A DNA stretch of 64,000 nucleotides from Osmia lignaria lignaria. Taxonomy: Eukaryota > Arthropoda > Insecta > Hymenoptera > Megachilidae. The notes below the pieces were generated by a model. It saw nothing but the letters and a program-made list of their open reading frames with translations. It was not told where the DNA came from and did no database searches. Shown one piece after another: positions 1 through 10,246 of this stretch. A program made the translations under genes and the position numbers. The stretch's first letter is position 1; every line of letters starts with the position of its first letter. Where the stretch lies: the NCBI RefSeq assembly GCF_051020975.1, contig NC_135043.1, positions 5,890,001-5,954,000 on the forward strand, given 5' to 3'.

Positions 1-3000
1 CCTTCCATCCAGGAGTCGAAGGTAACTCAGATCGGTGAAACGGAATCTCAATCCAGTGCGGATGGAGAGCTTGCTAGCTGATATTTGCACCGACGATATT
101 CACCAAGATTGTTTAACTATAGGGGGGAGTAGAATGACTGCTACGTATGCAGCCAGGTAAAGCCGTGATATTTGAAATCAAGCTGGCTCGGTTCTTAACT
201 GGATTTATTCGAACGTCGCGAGCCGACACGTATCCCATTGGAATCCTTGCAATCCTGACTCGACACGGTGACACGTTACGTTTAGTTTTGCGGAAAACGG
301 GATCCTTGTTTGCTCGTTCCGGGAAGTTATATTAAAAGCCGTATTGACCTAACCCACTGCCTACATCAGAATTGAGATGGCTCTTTGAAATAATGCAACA
401 ACTTCCTCAAGTCGAAGTTTCTATTAAGACTTATCAATTATTGGAGGTAAAAAATAAACATATAACATTTTTGAAATCTTTTAATCATGTTAACCCTTAA
501 TTTCTACGCTGGAAGGGCTTGTAATTTTTGTTGAATTAGAGAAATTTTTCAAATAGCGAACAAGATTGATTAATATTAACAGGAACATTCGTCTTCGATC
601 GGTTCAAGGGAAGTACGAAATGTCGGATCACGTCTTCTCCAGTGTCACAGACACGAAACGTAAATCGTCGATCAGACGCTAAGCATCTTCAGATTACGGC
701 AATTGAAGCGAACTGGTGCGTGTCACTTGAATTCCCATCGTTCTAGCATAGTGTTAATACCTCTGTCTACAATGTAGACTCTACGTAGCCTGGATCAGTC
801 TAAGCGCATTAGGTGCACACCGTGAAACCTACCCTCTATAAGAGTATTCAAACCAATCAACCGGTCAGATCCATGCTGTATTTCCTCTTCGATCGTTGGA
901 TTAGTTTGTTTCGATTCATTGTATGACAGCTAGAAACGTCCTATGAATTCGATGAAATATCCCCATGGGGAGATTGACGGGGACGTAGAGAATTGATTAC
1001 ATGATATTTCTCTGATGTCAAAAAATATGAAAGCGTGTATTAAAATAGTACAATGCTGAGCAAGCTAGACTTTTCTAGGTAAAAGAGGGTCACTAGTATT
1101 TAGTATTCATTAGTACCTACTAATTTAGTTTGGGCAAATTTTCGGCGGACCGGCAAGAATTTGGGGTTTAATTATTGGCGTAATTAGGTAGGAGTCTGAA
1201 CTCCTAAAAAAGTGAATTAGCCCTCTCATTCCAATATTCCAGATTTTCAAAATTCAAAAACTAAAATTTTTTAATTTTTAAAGTTTTAAAATTTCGAAAT
1301 TTTTAAGAGACCCCTGATTCACCTTAAACTAAAATCTTAATTACCCTAATGGACCTAATTAATTAAAATTCGCTATAAGAGAGTCCATCGTTGTCATATC
1401 GGTGAACTTCCAGTAAAAGTACAAATCCTAGTCAATTGTAAATTATAAATGATGCCAATAATGATTACCCACCCTCAATTTATCTTCTTGTCAAAGAAAA
1501 CGAGGGATTTTCCGATCAGCTTAATATTCATTAGGATGGGAGGTTCGTTTTAAAATGACTTCGAAACACTCGCCAGATGCTACAATATAGACAGACAATG
1601 ACAAGTTTCCGATCACTTTCGCAGCTTTTCATTTCCTGGCTGTCTAGTCGATTCACGGCATCGATCTTCCCGAGTCGTTGAACGTTCATCGAGCAGGGTA
1701 ACGCGTTGTCGTAAACATTTTGATGGACACAGGAGCAATTGCTTTCGACGTGGAAACAACATTTTCATCCATACGAATAAATATGGGTAATCAGGACGCG
1801 ACGGTATTCCCAGTTTACAACAATGGGAGATCATGCGTGGAGAATGTATCCTCGCCTTCTTATACGACCAGTTTTGAAGGACCGTACGTCGTTCTAGCTC
1901 CTGCTGAGGTCCGTGAGACTTCACAATAGGGACAATGACATGCATTCTCATAAACCCTGACGACGAGACTGCAGGGCACCGTGGCCCGTTTCCCGAAACT
2001 TATTCCACGAACACGGAAGAAAGGAACCTTTCGACCTTTTCCCAACGATCTTTCGAACGTTTTCTTCTTTTTCCTTTTCTTCCCTTCTTACGAACTCGCT
2101 ATTTTGATTATTGTACGCGAATGAAAGGGGACACTGTTGGAGCTTTCAAATCGATTTCCCACTTGGTGTTCCTAGTTTTTTGTTTCTCAAATGGTACACT
2201 GGTGACCCCATATTGATTTTTCAAAGGTGAGAGGTACTTCGAGATTGAACGGGAAAACAAACACCTGGACAGAAGAAGTACATGTAATTAAGCTAATAGA
2301 GTTTGCGTCGTTAATTGAGTTCTCAGGAACTGCAGAACGTATACTATCTTTTTATATTACATTCTTTTTTCAAGAAGGTTCATTTTGATTACCTGACTGC
2401 AGGTGGCCCTCTCCGTGACGAATAACCGTACACAAAGATTAACGATCACAAAAAGTGATAAGTTAATCATACATTTTTTAACTCGTTTTGTCAATCCTCT
2501 GCTCCTGTTGCAATAGTTTCTAAAATAATATTGCAATATTAAATTTTGTTAGAAATAAAAATTCATATTTCTTGATATAGCAATATTTCAGCCCTCAACT
2601 GAAAATGACAATTTCCTGTCAGCAGGCTTTAAGATCGATCGATGCTTATCATTACCCTTTAAGTGTGGAATCAGTAGTACATTTATAATAATATCAGTTC
2701 GAAGATAGCCTGTATCATTTCATATAATCCAATTTAATTACGCGACGAGACGGACCGAGAAGAAACGTCGGCGAGTGTCTCGAGGTGGTCCACTTTCTTG
2801 ATGCACTCAACTTTTATTGCAACGATTTTGAAGAGTCCTTTTGCTCGTGGAACGGGTCGCGAACGGCAGGAAAAAGAGCAGAACCAGGCGTTCTGCATTG
2901 CTACAGGACAAGAAAGTCCTGTCTGGTGGCCGTAGCTCGAACAACGAACGCTCGATTCGCGGCTACGCGCGTATATATCATCGTGGAACGCCTGTCCCGG

Positions 3001-3844
3001 TATCATCCTGGCCCTCTTAATTCCCTATGTATGTATTCAATTATATTTGAATAATTGGCCACCCGACAAGTCGCGGATTAAGCAAACGAACGTTTTATGC
3101 GGCGCTCGCATCAGTTGGAGAACGTGATTCTCGAATTCATTCAAGAAACTACCGAGCTACGACAGAGTATGGTTGAAAGTTTTATGCTAAACACCTTTTC
3201 ACGTGGAATTCATTTTAATCTTCGATGATATTTTAATGTTTTCCCGTTGGTTGACTTCGTACCTTTATTACAATTGAAAGGTGATGAAAGATGAGTTTTG
3301 TAAACACGAATGTTAAGGCACAATCGTGGTAAAATTAAGGCATAATTGTAATGCAAATGGGATTCGCGTGTGTCATATTCAGACTATTAGTTATCACAGG
3401 GCAAGGGTTAATGAAGTCACGTATTCAGGTATCATAATGGTAGGGGAGATATTCATCTTCAGCCTGCATTCACGTTCTAACTCTTTGCAATTTAAAATCA
3501 AGTGTGATTAAAATTATTTTTTATATGAGCTGCGAGACTTGATAACACTCTGCAATAGAAAATTCTTATTTTAACATAATCTCTCATTTCTAATAAATAC
3601 GGTGCAATATTTTATAAGACTTGTTATTTTCGCATAGTTTGAATTTCGAACAGTCGATAAAAGATAAAGGATCGTGGGATGTTTGAAAATAGAAAACGTG
3701 AATTTTTTATTCATAAAAGAGTTAACATTTTCCTATTTCACGAGCCGCTTTTATTGCATCGGCTACGATAGAATCTCGAAGGTGTCCATAGAATGTCAAT
3801 AGTCATGATATCAATATCTCTTGAGGGTGTAGAGTAGGCGCTGG
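1..3844. other. Non-coding flank, no gene supported
   Basis: No convincing gene is visible here. The stretch mixes AT-rich sequence (for example 1200-1400 and 2500-2700) with CpG-richer blocks at about 1600-2100 and 2740-3010. The open frames in the two blocks are short, overlap on both strands and match no family I recognise. They have no paired splice signals that would make an exon. The sequence probably lies upstream of the gene that starts near 7.5 kb, or in an intron of an unseen neighbour. These cannot be separated from the sequence alone. Confidence 0.5.
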
Positions 3845-3871
3845 CTCATAAGCTCCGACAAGCAAATCTCG
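3845..3871 (+). repeat. Dispersed short motif, copy 1 (partial)
   Basis: This copy carries CTCATAAGC followed by CGACAAGCAAATCTCG. The same core recurs at 4521-4554 and 7500-7533. Here the leading ATGCAT part seen in the other two copies is missing. It may be a fragment of a low-copy interspersed repeat or a conserved cis-element; no protein-coding reading is shared between copies. Confidence 0.55.
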
Positions 3872-4520
3872 TGAGAGCACCTGCTGGGTGGGTTGACACT
3901 GCAAGCAAGGATGGTTCTACGCTCACGTTAGATCGTTCCTCTTTATAATCTTCGAACCTTCTCGCCGCGGTACTTGCGGCGAATTGTGCCCGCCTTTATT
4001 CACGGGAGAGAAAACACTTACCACCAGCTGCTTGGTAGTGCTTTTCTTTTCCATAGAAATAAACCTTCGCGAAAAGTCTGAATTTCAAACGAATTCTTAT
4101 CAAGCCAATTCTAATTTTTCATCTATCTTTTAAAATTCAGTTTTTTATTTGAAAAATCAACTTTTACAAAATATGAGGATACTTAATATTTTAATGACTG
4201 CACTTTTGATAAAATTGATAATTTTTGCTGATAAAAATTATATTTGAAATTTAGGGTACAGTTCAAAATGACTAATTTTTAAATTACAATTTGCATCTAA
4301 TAGAGTAGATAAAAATAAGGTATAGAAATTGAATATAAAATCACTAGGGCGATTCAAGTGTTAATCAATTCGTAAGATAAGAATAAAGGATAATGAGATT
4401 GCGAATGTTGACCGAGTGCACCAAGGAGGATATTCACTCTGGTCGTTACGGATGTGTACACACGCCAAGAAGGATACCGTGATCTTCACTCAGGTCGATC
4501 CACTCAGTAGAAGGAAGTGT

Positions 4521-4554
4521 ATGCATTCTCATAAGCAGCGACAAGCAAATCTCG
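4521..4554 (+). repeat. Dispersed short motif, copy 2
   Basis: This copy begins ATGCATTCTCATAAGC and continues with GCGACAAGCAAATCTCG. It is nearly identical over its length to the copy at 7500-7533, including part of the purine-rich sequence before it. Just upstream (4430-4500) the phrase TTCACTC followed by GGTCG occurs twice, so the surroundings also hold a small internal duplication. Confidence 0.6.
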
Positions 4555-4965
4555 GCGTATTCGTCGAGAAGGTTGGAAGCCGAACGTGTGGCTCTTTTAC
4601 GCAAAACGTACGTGCCTAGGATCCTCGAGCTGTTGGACAGAAGGGTACGACTAGCATCCGGTGTATCCAGTGATCATGATATTTCGCGACTCTGACACGT
4701 GTAATCCGAACGACGATTTATTTATACATATTTCGTTCGCCCGGCTGGATCGCTTGGTTTCTTTCCTTCTCTAGCGAATATAGTCTATGAATAAAAACGA
4801 GACGTCTCTTGGACGTGTATCACGGTTTCGGTGCAATTTCTCACGATGACAGGGAGTTTCGAAATTTCCTACTTTTTAGTAGAAAATTGTGGAAAACGAA
4901 AATGAACATGCTAGTTTAGTAGTACAACCACAATTGTCCTATTTTTGTTTTTATATTTCTTAATA

Positions 4966-5075
4966 CAGTAGACTCCCGTTATTAGAGTTTCAATAACTAA
5001 AGGCTGCATCGAAAATACTCTTGCTGTATTGTCACACCTATAGTCTTATCGTAACAATATAACGAGAGTTTGTCG
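4966..5075. mobile_element. Short pogo/Tigger-like MITE, TA-flanked
   Basis: A 110-bp element begins CAGTAGACTCCCGTTATT and ends with CAATATAACGAGAG plus a degraded CTG-type terminus. The two ends are imperfect inverted repeats of about 21 bp (roughly 16 positions match when the family form of the left end is used). The element is flanked by TA on both sides (4964-4965 and 5076-5077), as expected for Tc1/mariner/pogo target duplications. CAGTAGACT-type ends resemble Tigger/pogo termini. There is no room for a transposase, so this is a non-autonomous remnant. A second TA-flanked copy with both ends lies at 55123-55281. Confidence 0.65.
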
Positions 5076-7420
5076 TATGGGGTCAGTTGACCATTCTGAT
5101 TATCTACCTACTTATAAAAATGAAATAAATTTTTCCAGTACTGTATTATCAACTTTTTCCTTATCACAGTATACTTCGATCGAGTAACAAATGCATCATT
5201 AACGCTCAAAGCCCTATTAATTAGTTTTCAGTTAATTATCGCCGGCGTTGAAAAGTCCATCAATAGTCTTCTGATAGGATGTTAAGTGAATTATTTTTTG
5301 AGCGAAAGAGAACTCTTTCCTCTTTTTAAATAAAGAACAGTGAATTAAAATGAAAGCGTGACGATGCAATTAAAAATCTTTCCTGGTACGAGTGTAAAAA
5401 TTCTTCGGTGCGAAGTGAAATTCATCAACTGGGCTTTGAAGGAGATCTTTGGTTCGTAAACATTGAACGGTTCGTAGAAACGTACAAGTAACCTTACTAA
5501 GGTTAGAATACAAACTGAAATTGAAGAAGAAAAAGAAGGAAACAATGTTTAACAAGGCACTTGGCTAACAATATTAACGATCAATCTCTTCGCAAGAAAA
5601 TTTCTCCAATCTGTATCGTTTATTTCAAACCATATTGAAATGTAATTTATTTCTAAAATTCTCTCAATAGTTTAACAATTCCAATATTGGTAGTTATAAA
5701 AACAGATGTTCCTCTATCTGTTTCAAGTCTTCACTGTTCTTCGTCAAAATATTCCAATATCGTAAAAACGATTGTGTTATTTAAAACAAGGTCAATTCCG
5801 TTTAGAATCAGCGATCAGAACTAGTCCGTTTGTGTTTAGATTACATAGCCGTTTTTACCATCGCACTGTCAACATCAGTTTCAAAGTATTCGGAGGTTCG
5901 GGAAATATTAAAAGCGTTTATAAATACAGCTGATGAAATGCAAATTTCCCGACTTTACGGCTCGCCAAGAATCTCCGGGCAGATTTCGTAGACGTGGCAG
6001 GAAGTTCGCGAAACAACGGACTCGTGTTTCACGCTCGAAAGCGTTGCGCCAGAGAAAACTTTCGAGTTTAGTGGAAATACACGGCTTGAATAAGATGAAA
6101 CAATGGTTCGTCCGATTTGTTCGGCAACGACACCTTTCCAGAAGCTTGTTCGATCGATCCTAACGCGATCACACGTTCAAATAAATATTTTTTACCCCTC
6201 TCCGAAGGGTTCTTTATCGTCGTATACAACGCGGGGCGTTGTAATTCGTTGTTTCGTCACGTTACGAGGCACCATTTCGGTGGTACGCTATAAAATAGAA
6301 CATTTCATGGCATAACGTGGTCACCGATGCGTCTACAAAAAAAATATATAAAAATATATGTACGTATGCGAGTGTGTTCATACGTGTTGATACGCGGACA
6401 TTTCCCCGGCGCTGTCATCACGAACGTCCCTGTAAATTGAACACATGTTTTGCATTAGCGGTGCCATTTTCCGGCGAAAAATCTACATTTCCAAAACCTC
6501 GATACATTACCGCGCCGAATATCCGACGAATTACCACCTCGTGAAACGCCGAAGGGACTTTGTGTTATCCGAACCGCGAACTTTGACAAATTATTCGTAG
6601 CGGTAATGTCTTCTCTTTTGAAAGAAAATATTTTCATACCCCAAAGTTTTGTATAATCAACGTTGGCTAGGTGTAAAATTTGCATAATGAAACGCATAAA
6701 TATCTAGGGTTTAATTACGATATCGATGATACGTCACAAAAATTAAATCCATTTCATTATCGCACCACAGGAAAGTTTTAACGTTCGATACAATATCTGC
6801 ATAATTATATTGATTGTATTATCAGAAACAAATCTAGTAATTTTCGTGTACTTTATGTACGTGTTAATTATATTCATGGCTATATTAATCAATATATTTT
6901 CAGTACGGAATACAGGCGATATGTTGTTAATACTGTGTAAAGATATTTATTGATTGACACTCATTGTATCTCTGTCATCGACTACCTGTTAATTGAATTT
7001 ATTTACAAATAGAATAATTTGCTTTATGTGATACAGTGTTAATATTACAATATTTGCAGAAAGGTATCGGCAACCCTATTGTCGTAAGGTTGTTTATCAC
7101 AATTGCGTTCAATATTTGCTAGAGAGACTAAAATCCTGAGAATGTTATATAGGATATTAGTCCATAAATTAGAATTTTGGTTATGGGATTTATATCTGCT
7201 AAATTATAAATCATCTGAATCCTCTAAATCAGAAGAATTTAGAATCAGAAAAATTTTCTCCACCTCCAGATTCAAATCATAGGGATCCTTCGCACTTTAT
7301 CATATTTATCCTTAAAAAAAAATCTATTCAAACATCATCATCCTCGTTTAAAATAAACCATCCCTTAGAGAAACGATGATCCACAGCAAAGTACCGAGTT
7401 ACAAGTAGCAACCGAAAAAA
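5076..7420. other. Non-coding flank upstream of the promoter block
   Basis: Nothing gene-like can be supported. A 12-bp palindromic site, GGTCAGTTGACC, lies at 5081-5092 just outside the MITE. A CpG-richer patch lies at about 5930-6560 and contains only small overlapping open frames. The rest, especially 6700-7380, is AT-rich with no recognisable repeat family. Confidence 0.5.
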
Positions 7421-7499
7421 ATCGCGGCATGCAGTTTCATCCCCCTGTGCAATCGTTCGGGCGTGACGGGGGTGTTCGACGGGGGTGAGAGAAGAGTAC

Positions 7500-7533
7500 A
7501 TGCATCCTCATAAGCCGCGACAAGGAAATCTCG
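7500..7533 (+). repeat. Dispersed short motif, copy 3, at promoter edge
   Basis: This copy reads ATGCATCCTCATAAGC then CGCGACAAGGAAATCTCG. It differs from the 4521-4554 copy at only a few positions, and both follow a similar purine-rich GA run. Its position at the edge of the CpG-dense block raises the possibility of a regulatory role. A simple repeat insertion is equally possible. Confidence 0.6.
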
Positions 7534-7697
7534 TGGCTGGAGGTGGTCGGGCTGGCCGCGGGCCCATCGCTCTCTCTCTGCGTACATTTTCGTCCGTCTC
7601 TCGCTCGCTCGTGGCCGCTCGGTACGCTTCGGCCTTTTCCGGGCGCGCTCCGTCTGCGAGGCGGCGCGCGCCTCGTGTCTCACCGAGCGCGTCTCTC

Positions 7698-8458
7698 AGT
7701 GATTACCGTGCAGTCCTTGCGACACGACCTCTGCCTTCCTGTGCTGCTGTTGGTGACACCGGGGGTTGCTTGACCGCCCGCGCGCGCTCTGCGACGGCGA
7801 ACGACATCCGCGTTTCCTATTCCGTTATCTCCCCGTCGAATGAAACCTGTGATCGAGGTGTCGCTGAAAAAAGTGCAGTGTACTCGGTGACACACGGGAT
7901 TTATATAAGATACATCCGTTTCGATTCGTTGAAATTATACCTTGGCAACACCTGTCGAAAGATCCGGTAGCGCTGTCTCGAGAGACAATGGATCGGTCGC
8001 GTGGCGAACCGCGATGGACAATGAGAACGAGAACGGAGCAGGCTTGACGGGCCTGCACGCGTGTCGCTGCCGGACCGCAAGACTATGCGGTAACACGCGC
8101 GCGAGTTTCGATCCTCCGAACTTTTCAACAAGTTGTAACGATCAACGCCGGTTAACCCCCGTGGCTAAGGGTGAACGAGCCAGTGTGTTAGTGTTTCTAT
8201 GTGCGTGGCCGCGGATACCGAGGCATTCGAGGAACGCGTCGAAGCGTTTTACTCGAGGGACCTCGAGTGAATTGTTTCGCAGTGGGAGAAGTTCTCGGTG
8301 ACTTTCGACACGACACGACGCACCGGCTTAACGAGCTGTTAATTGTATCGAGATCGTTGCTCCCGATCGACACACACTCTCGTGGAAATGATGTGATTGT
8401 GAACGATGGATCGTTTATCTGGAAAATTCTTGGGAAAAGGAAACGACTTGTAGAATAG
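7698..8458 (+). other. Putative non-coding first exon
   Basis: The block from the initiator-like site to 8458 is CpG-dense and ends AATAG at a donor of the form GTAAGC. Several open frames cross it (up to 161 codons), but they overlap on both strands, are arginine- and serine-rich in a way that follows composition, and resemble no family. A 5' UTR exon is therefore more likely than a coding one. It would splice to the exon carrying the start codon at 14987. The left boundary is a guess and could lie near 7930 if the TATA-like box is used. Confidence 0.35.
7902..7908 (+). promoter_or_regulatory. TATA-like box
   Basis: TATATAA sits inside the CpG-dense block, about 550 bp before the putative donor at 8459. 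A TATA box here would place a start site near 7930. The initiator-like TCAGT at 7696-7700 would instead give a start about 230 bp further upstream, so the start site is uncertain. Confidence 0.3.
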
Positions 8459-8483
8459 GTAAGCGAATAGTTTTGCGTCTAAG

Positions 8484-8508
8484 GGTTAGGTTATGTTCGG
8501 TTAGGTTA
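8484..8508 (+). repeat. Two GGTTAGGTTA units (telomere-like)
   Basis: The decamer GGTTAGGTTA occurs twice, at 8484-8493 and 8499-8508, just inside the putative intron. The unit matches the insect telomeric repeat TTAGG in phase. It is far too short to be a telomere and is best seen as a small interstitial TTAGG-like tract. Confidence 0.5.
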
Positions 8509-10222
8509 CTGAGAAGGGATTAGCGTTTTTGCCGCCTTCGAAGAGGGAATATCCTTTTTCTACCGGGATTCTTACGCCTAATCCTTCGTGATGCGGACGT
8601 CTCACGCGACGTGGCGTTTTCCGTTTCTCTGATCGATGGAAATTCAATCCCCCCCCGTGCCCATCGGCTGGATTATAGGGCGCCGTTTTTAATGGCCACT
8701 CATTTGCGCGCCGATGCGATTACCTATGTCGATTTATAATAATAACATTCTGGGTAATGAAACAAGGCGAGGTCTGCTGCGAGGACATCGTACACTGCTG
8801 TTTGCATCATTAATAATAAATAGAATTTATTCGACAGAAATTATTAGATTTTCTTTAATTAAATAGGACGGAAATTTGAGAGTGGAGTATGGATTAAAAT
8901 TATTTTCACTCCAGTTTCAACGTATGTACCTACATTTAAAAATTAATTATTTTTGAAGTGTTCAGTATTTTATTTCACAGAGTTTATTAAAAATATTTTC
9001 TCTTTAAATATTTATGTTATTTAGTAACTTGTTTAGCGCAAAAATTCAATGCTTTCACAACCTTTAATTTTCGGTCACCTCAGACGAATACGCAGTAGAT
9101 GTTCTGTGTACAAATTCTCCTATGTTCGCATTTCTCAATGTCCTTGTTTACATCGGACCCGTTCCGAATCCTTGAGCTTCTCATTCAAGCAACTAACTCC
9201 AATTTGGTACACGACGTACCTGGTACAAGACTTTCAATATTTCACTACGATACGCACAGTTCACTGTAGCTGAACGCAAAATTCATACGCAAATTACCAG
9301 TTGAAACCCGTTGATTACGACTAAAGAAACCCGTTGCACTGTCGGCCGTCTGCGGTTAGGAATCCACTTAAAACTTGTGCTCTCGGAGCGAATGCCCGCA
9401 GTAGTCGATGTCAGCTAGTACAAAGACAGGGGCCTGGAGCGTTGCTCGTCGCCAAATTTTCACGGTGAACCGTCATACATGCATACGTACACGTGTGGTC
9501 GAATCGTGCCAGGGCGATCGGATTTTCTAGGAAGTTCGTTAACAGGATCGGAAAACTTTAATTACAGAATTATTCGGGGGTCAATGGAATAGGTGATCGA
9601 AAAAAGAGACTCGTCAATCGATCGTGAGGATTTTTATTAAAACGTTGACTTTCATTTAATTCGTGATACCTTCGGTTAATTTACAGAAGGCGGCCCCAAT
9701 TTTAAATAAATTTTGTACTTCATATTATTGTACACTGTTCCTCTGAAAATTATTTGCGCCTTCTTGTTATTAATTTTACACCAACTAATATTTTTAATAA
9801 ATAATAATTAGTAAATAATAGTAAGTGCAATATATTGACTGAATGGGGTAGCCGGGTACCGTGGACATTGAACAAGGTGGATAATTTCGACTGTTGACGT
9901 AAGGGTTAATGGATCGAAGGGTGGGTTAAGGAGCTCGTTCACGCAATAAGGTGTCGATCGATCGGAAACAATTGACGCGAATAATAAGAACAATCGTGTT
10001 CTGTTCCATTCACGATGCTGGCGAATCGAATGAGGAAGAACTTAGTTATAAGAATTTACGTCGCTCCTTCTGACATCGTTTCCGTTTCTCTGTCGTTCTT
10101 ATTCATTTTTACAGCAGTTGCGTCCGATGGAGGCGTAAAAGATACTCACGACCCAGTTTAAAGGAGTCGAGCAGCAGACGATGTAATTATGATTTAGCAT
10201 GGCTATGCTCGTTTCTCTTCCT

Positions 10223-10246
10223 CTTCTTCTTCTTCTTCTTCTTCTT
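10223..10246 (+). repeat. CTT microsatellite
   Basis: An uninterrupted run of eight CTT units, preceded by a further interrupted CT-rich stretch from 10213. A similar but shorter CTT run occurs at 36908-36925. Likely polymorphic in length. Confidence 0.9.

Larger units (their letters stand above)
7420..7960 (+). promoter_or_regulatory. CpG-dense putative promoter
   Basis: Base composition switches abruptly here from AT-rich to CpG-dense sequence with CT-rich runs (7568-7612). Two possible core elements are visible: an initiator-like TCAGT at 7696-7700 and a TATATAA at 7902-7908. The block runs directly into a stretch that ends in a splice donor at 8459, which is why it is read as a + strand promoter. 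Insect promoters are often marked this way, but no transcript evidence is available. Copy 3 of a dispersed motif (7500-7533) lies at its upstream edge. Confidence 0.45.

Noticed and set aside
1613..2216. Cluster of overlapping frames on both strands
   Set aside because: One + strand frame (1723-1929) reads more naturally than the others, but it has no homologue I recognise and no acceptor/donor pair, so it stays uncalled.
4011..4045. Imperfect hairpin (AAAACACTTACCA with TGGTAGTGCTTTT)
   Set aside because: The stem is about 12 bp with two bulges, too short for a microRNA precursor, and flanking sequence does not extend the pairing.
7485..7970. 161-codon + strand frame in the CpG-dense block
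   Set aside because: Low stop-codon density follows from the GC-rich composition. Several other frames on both strands overlap it, and the product is an Arg/Ser/Ala-rich string with no domain.
8483..8508. Possible telomere or subtelomere signal
   Set aside because: Only two GGTTAGGTTA units are present, surrounded by unique sequence. It is an interstitial trace, not a telomere.
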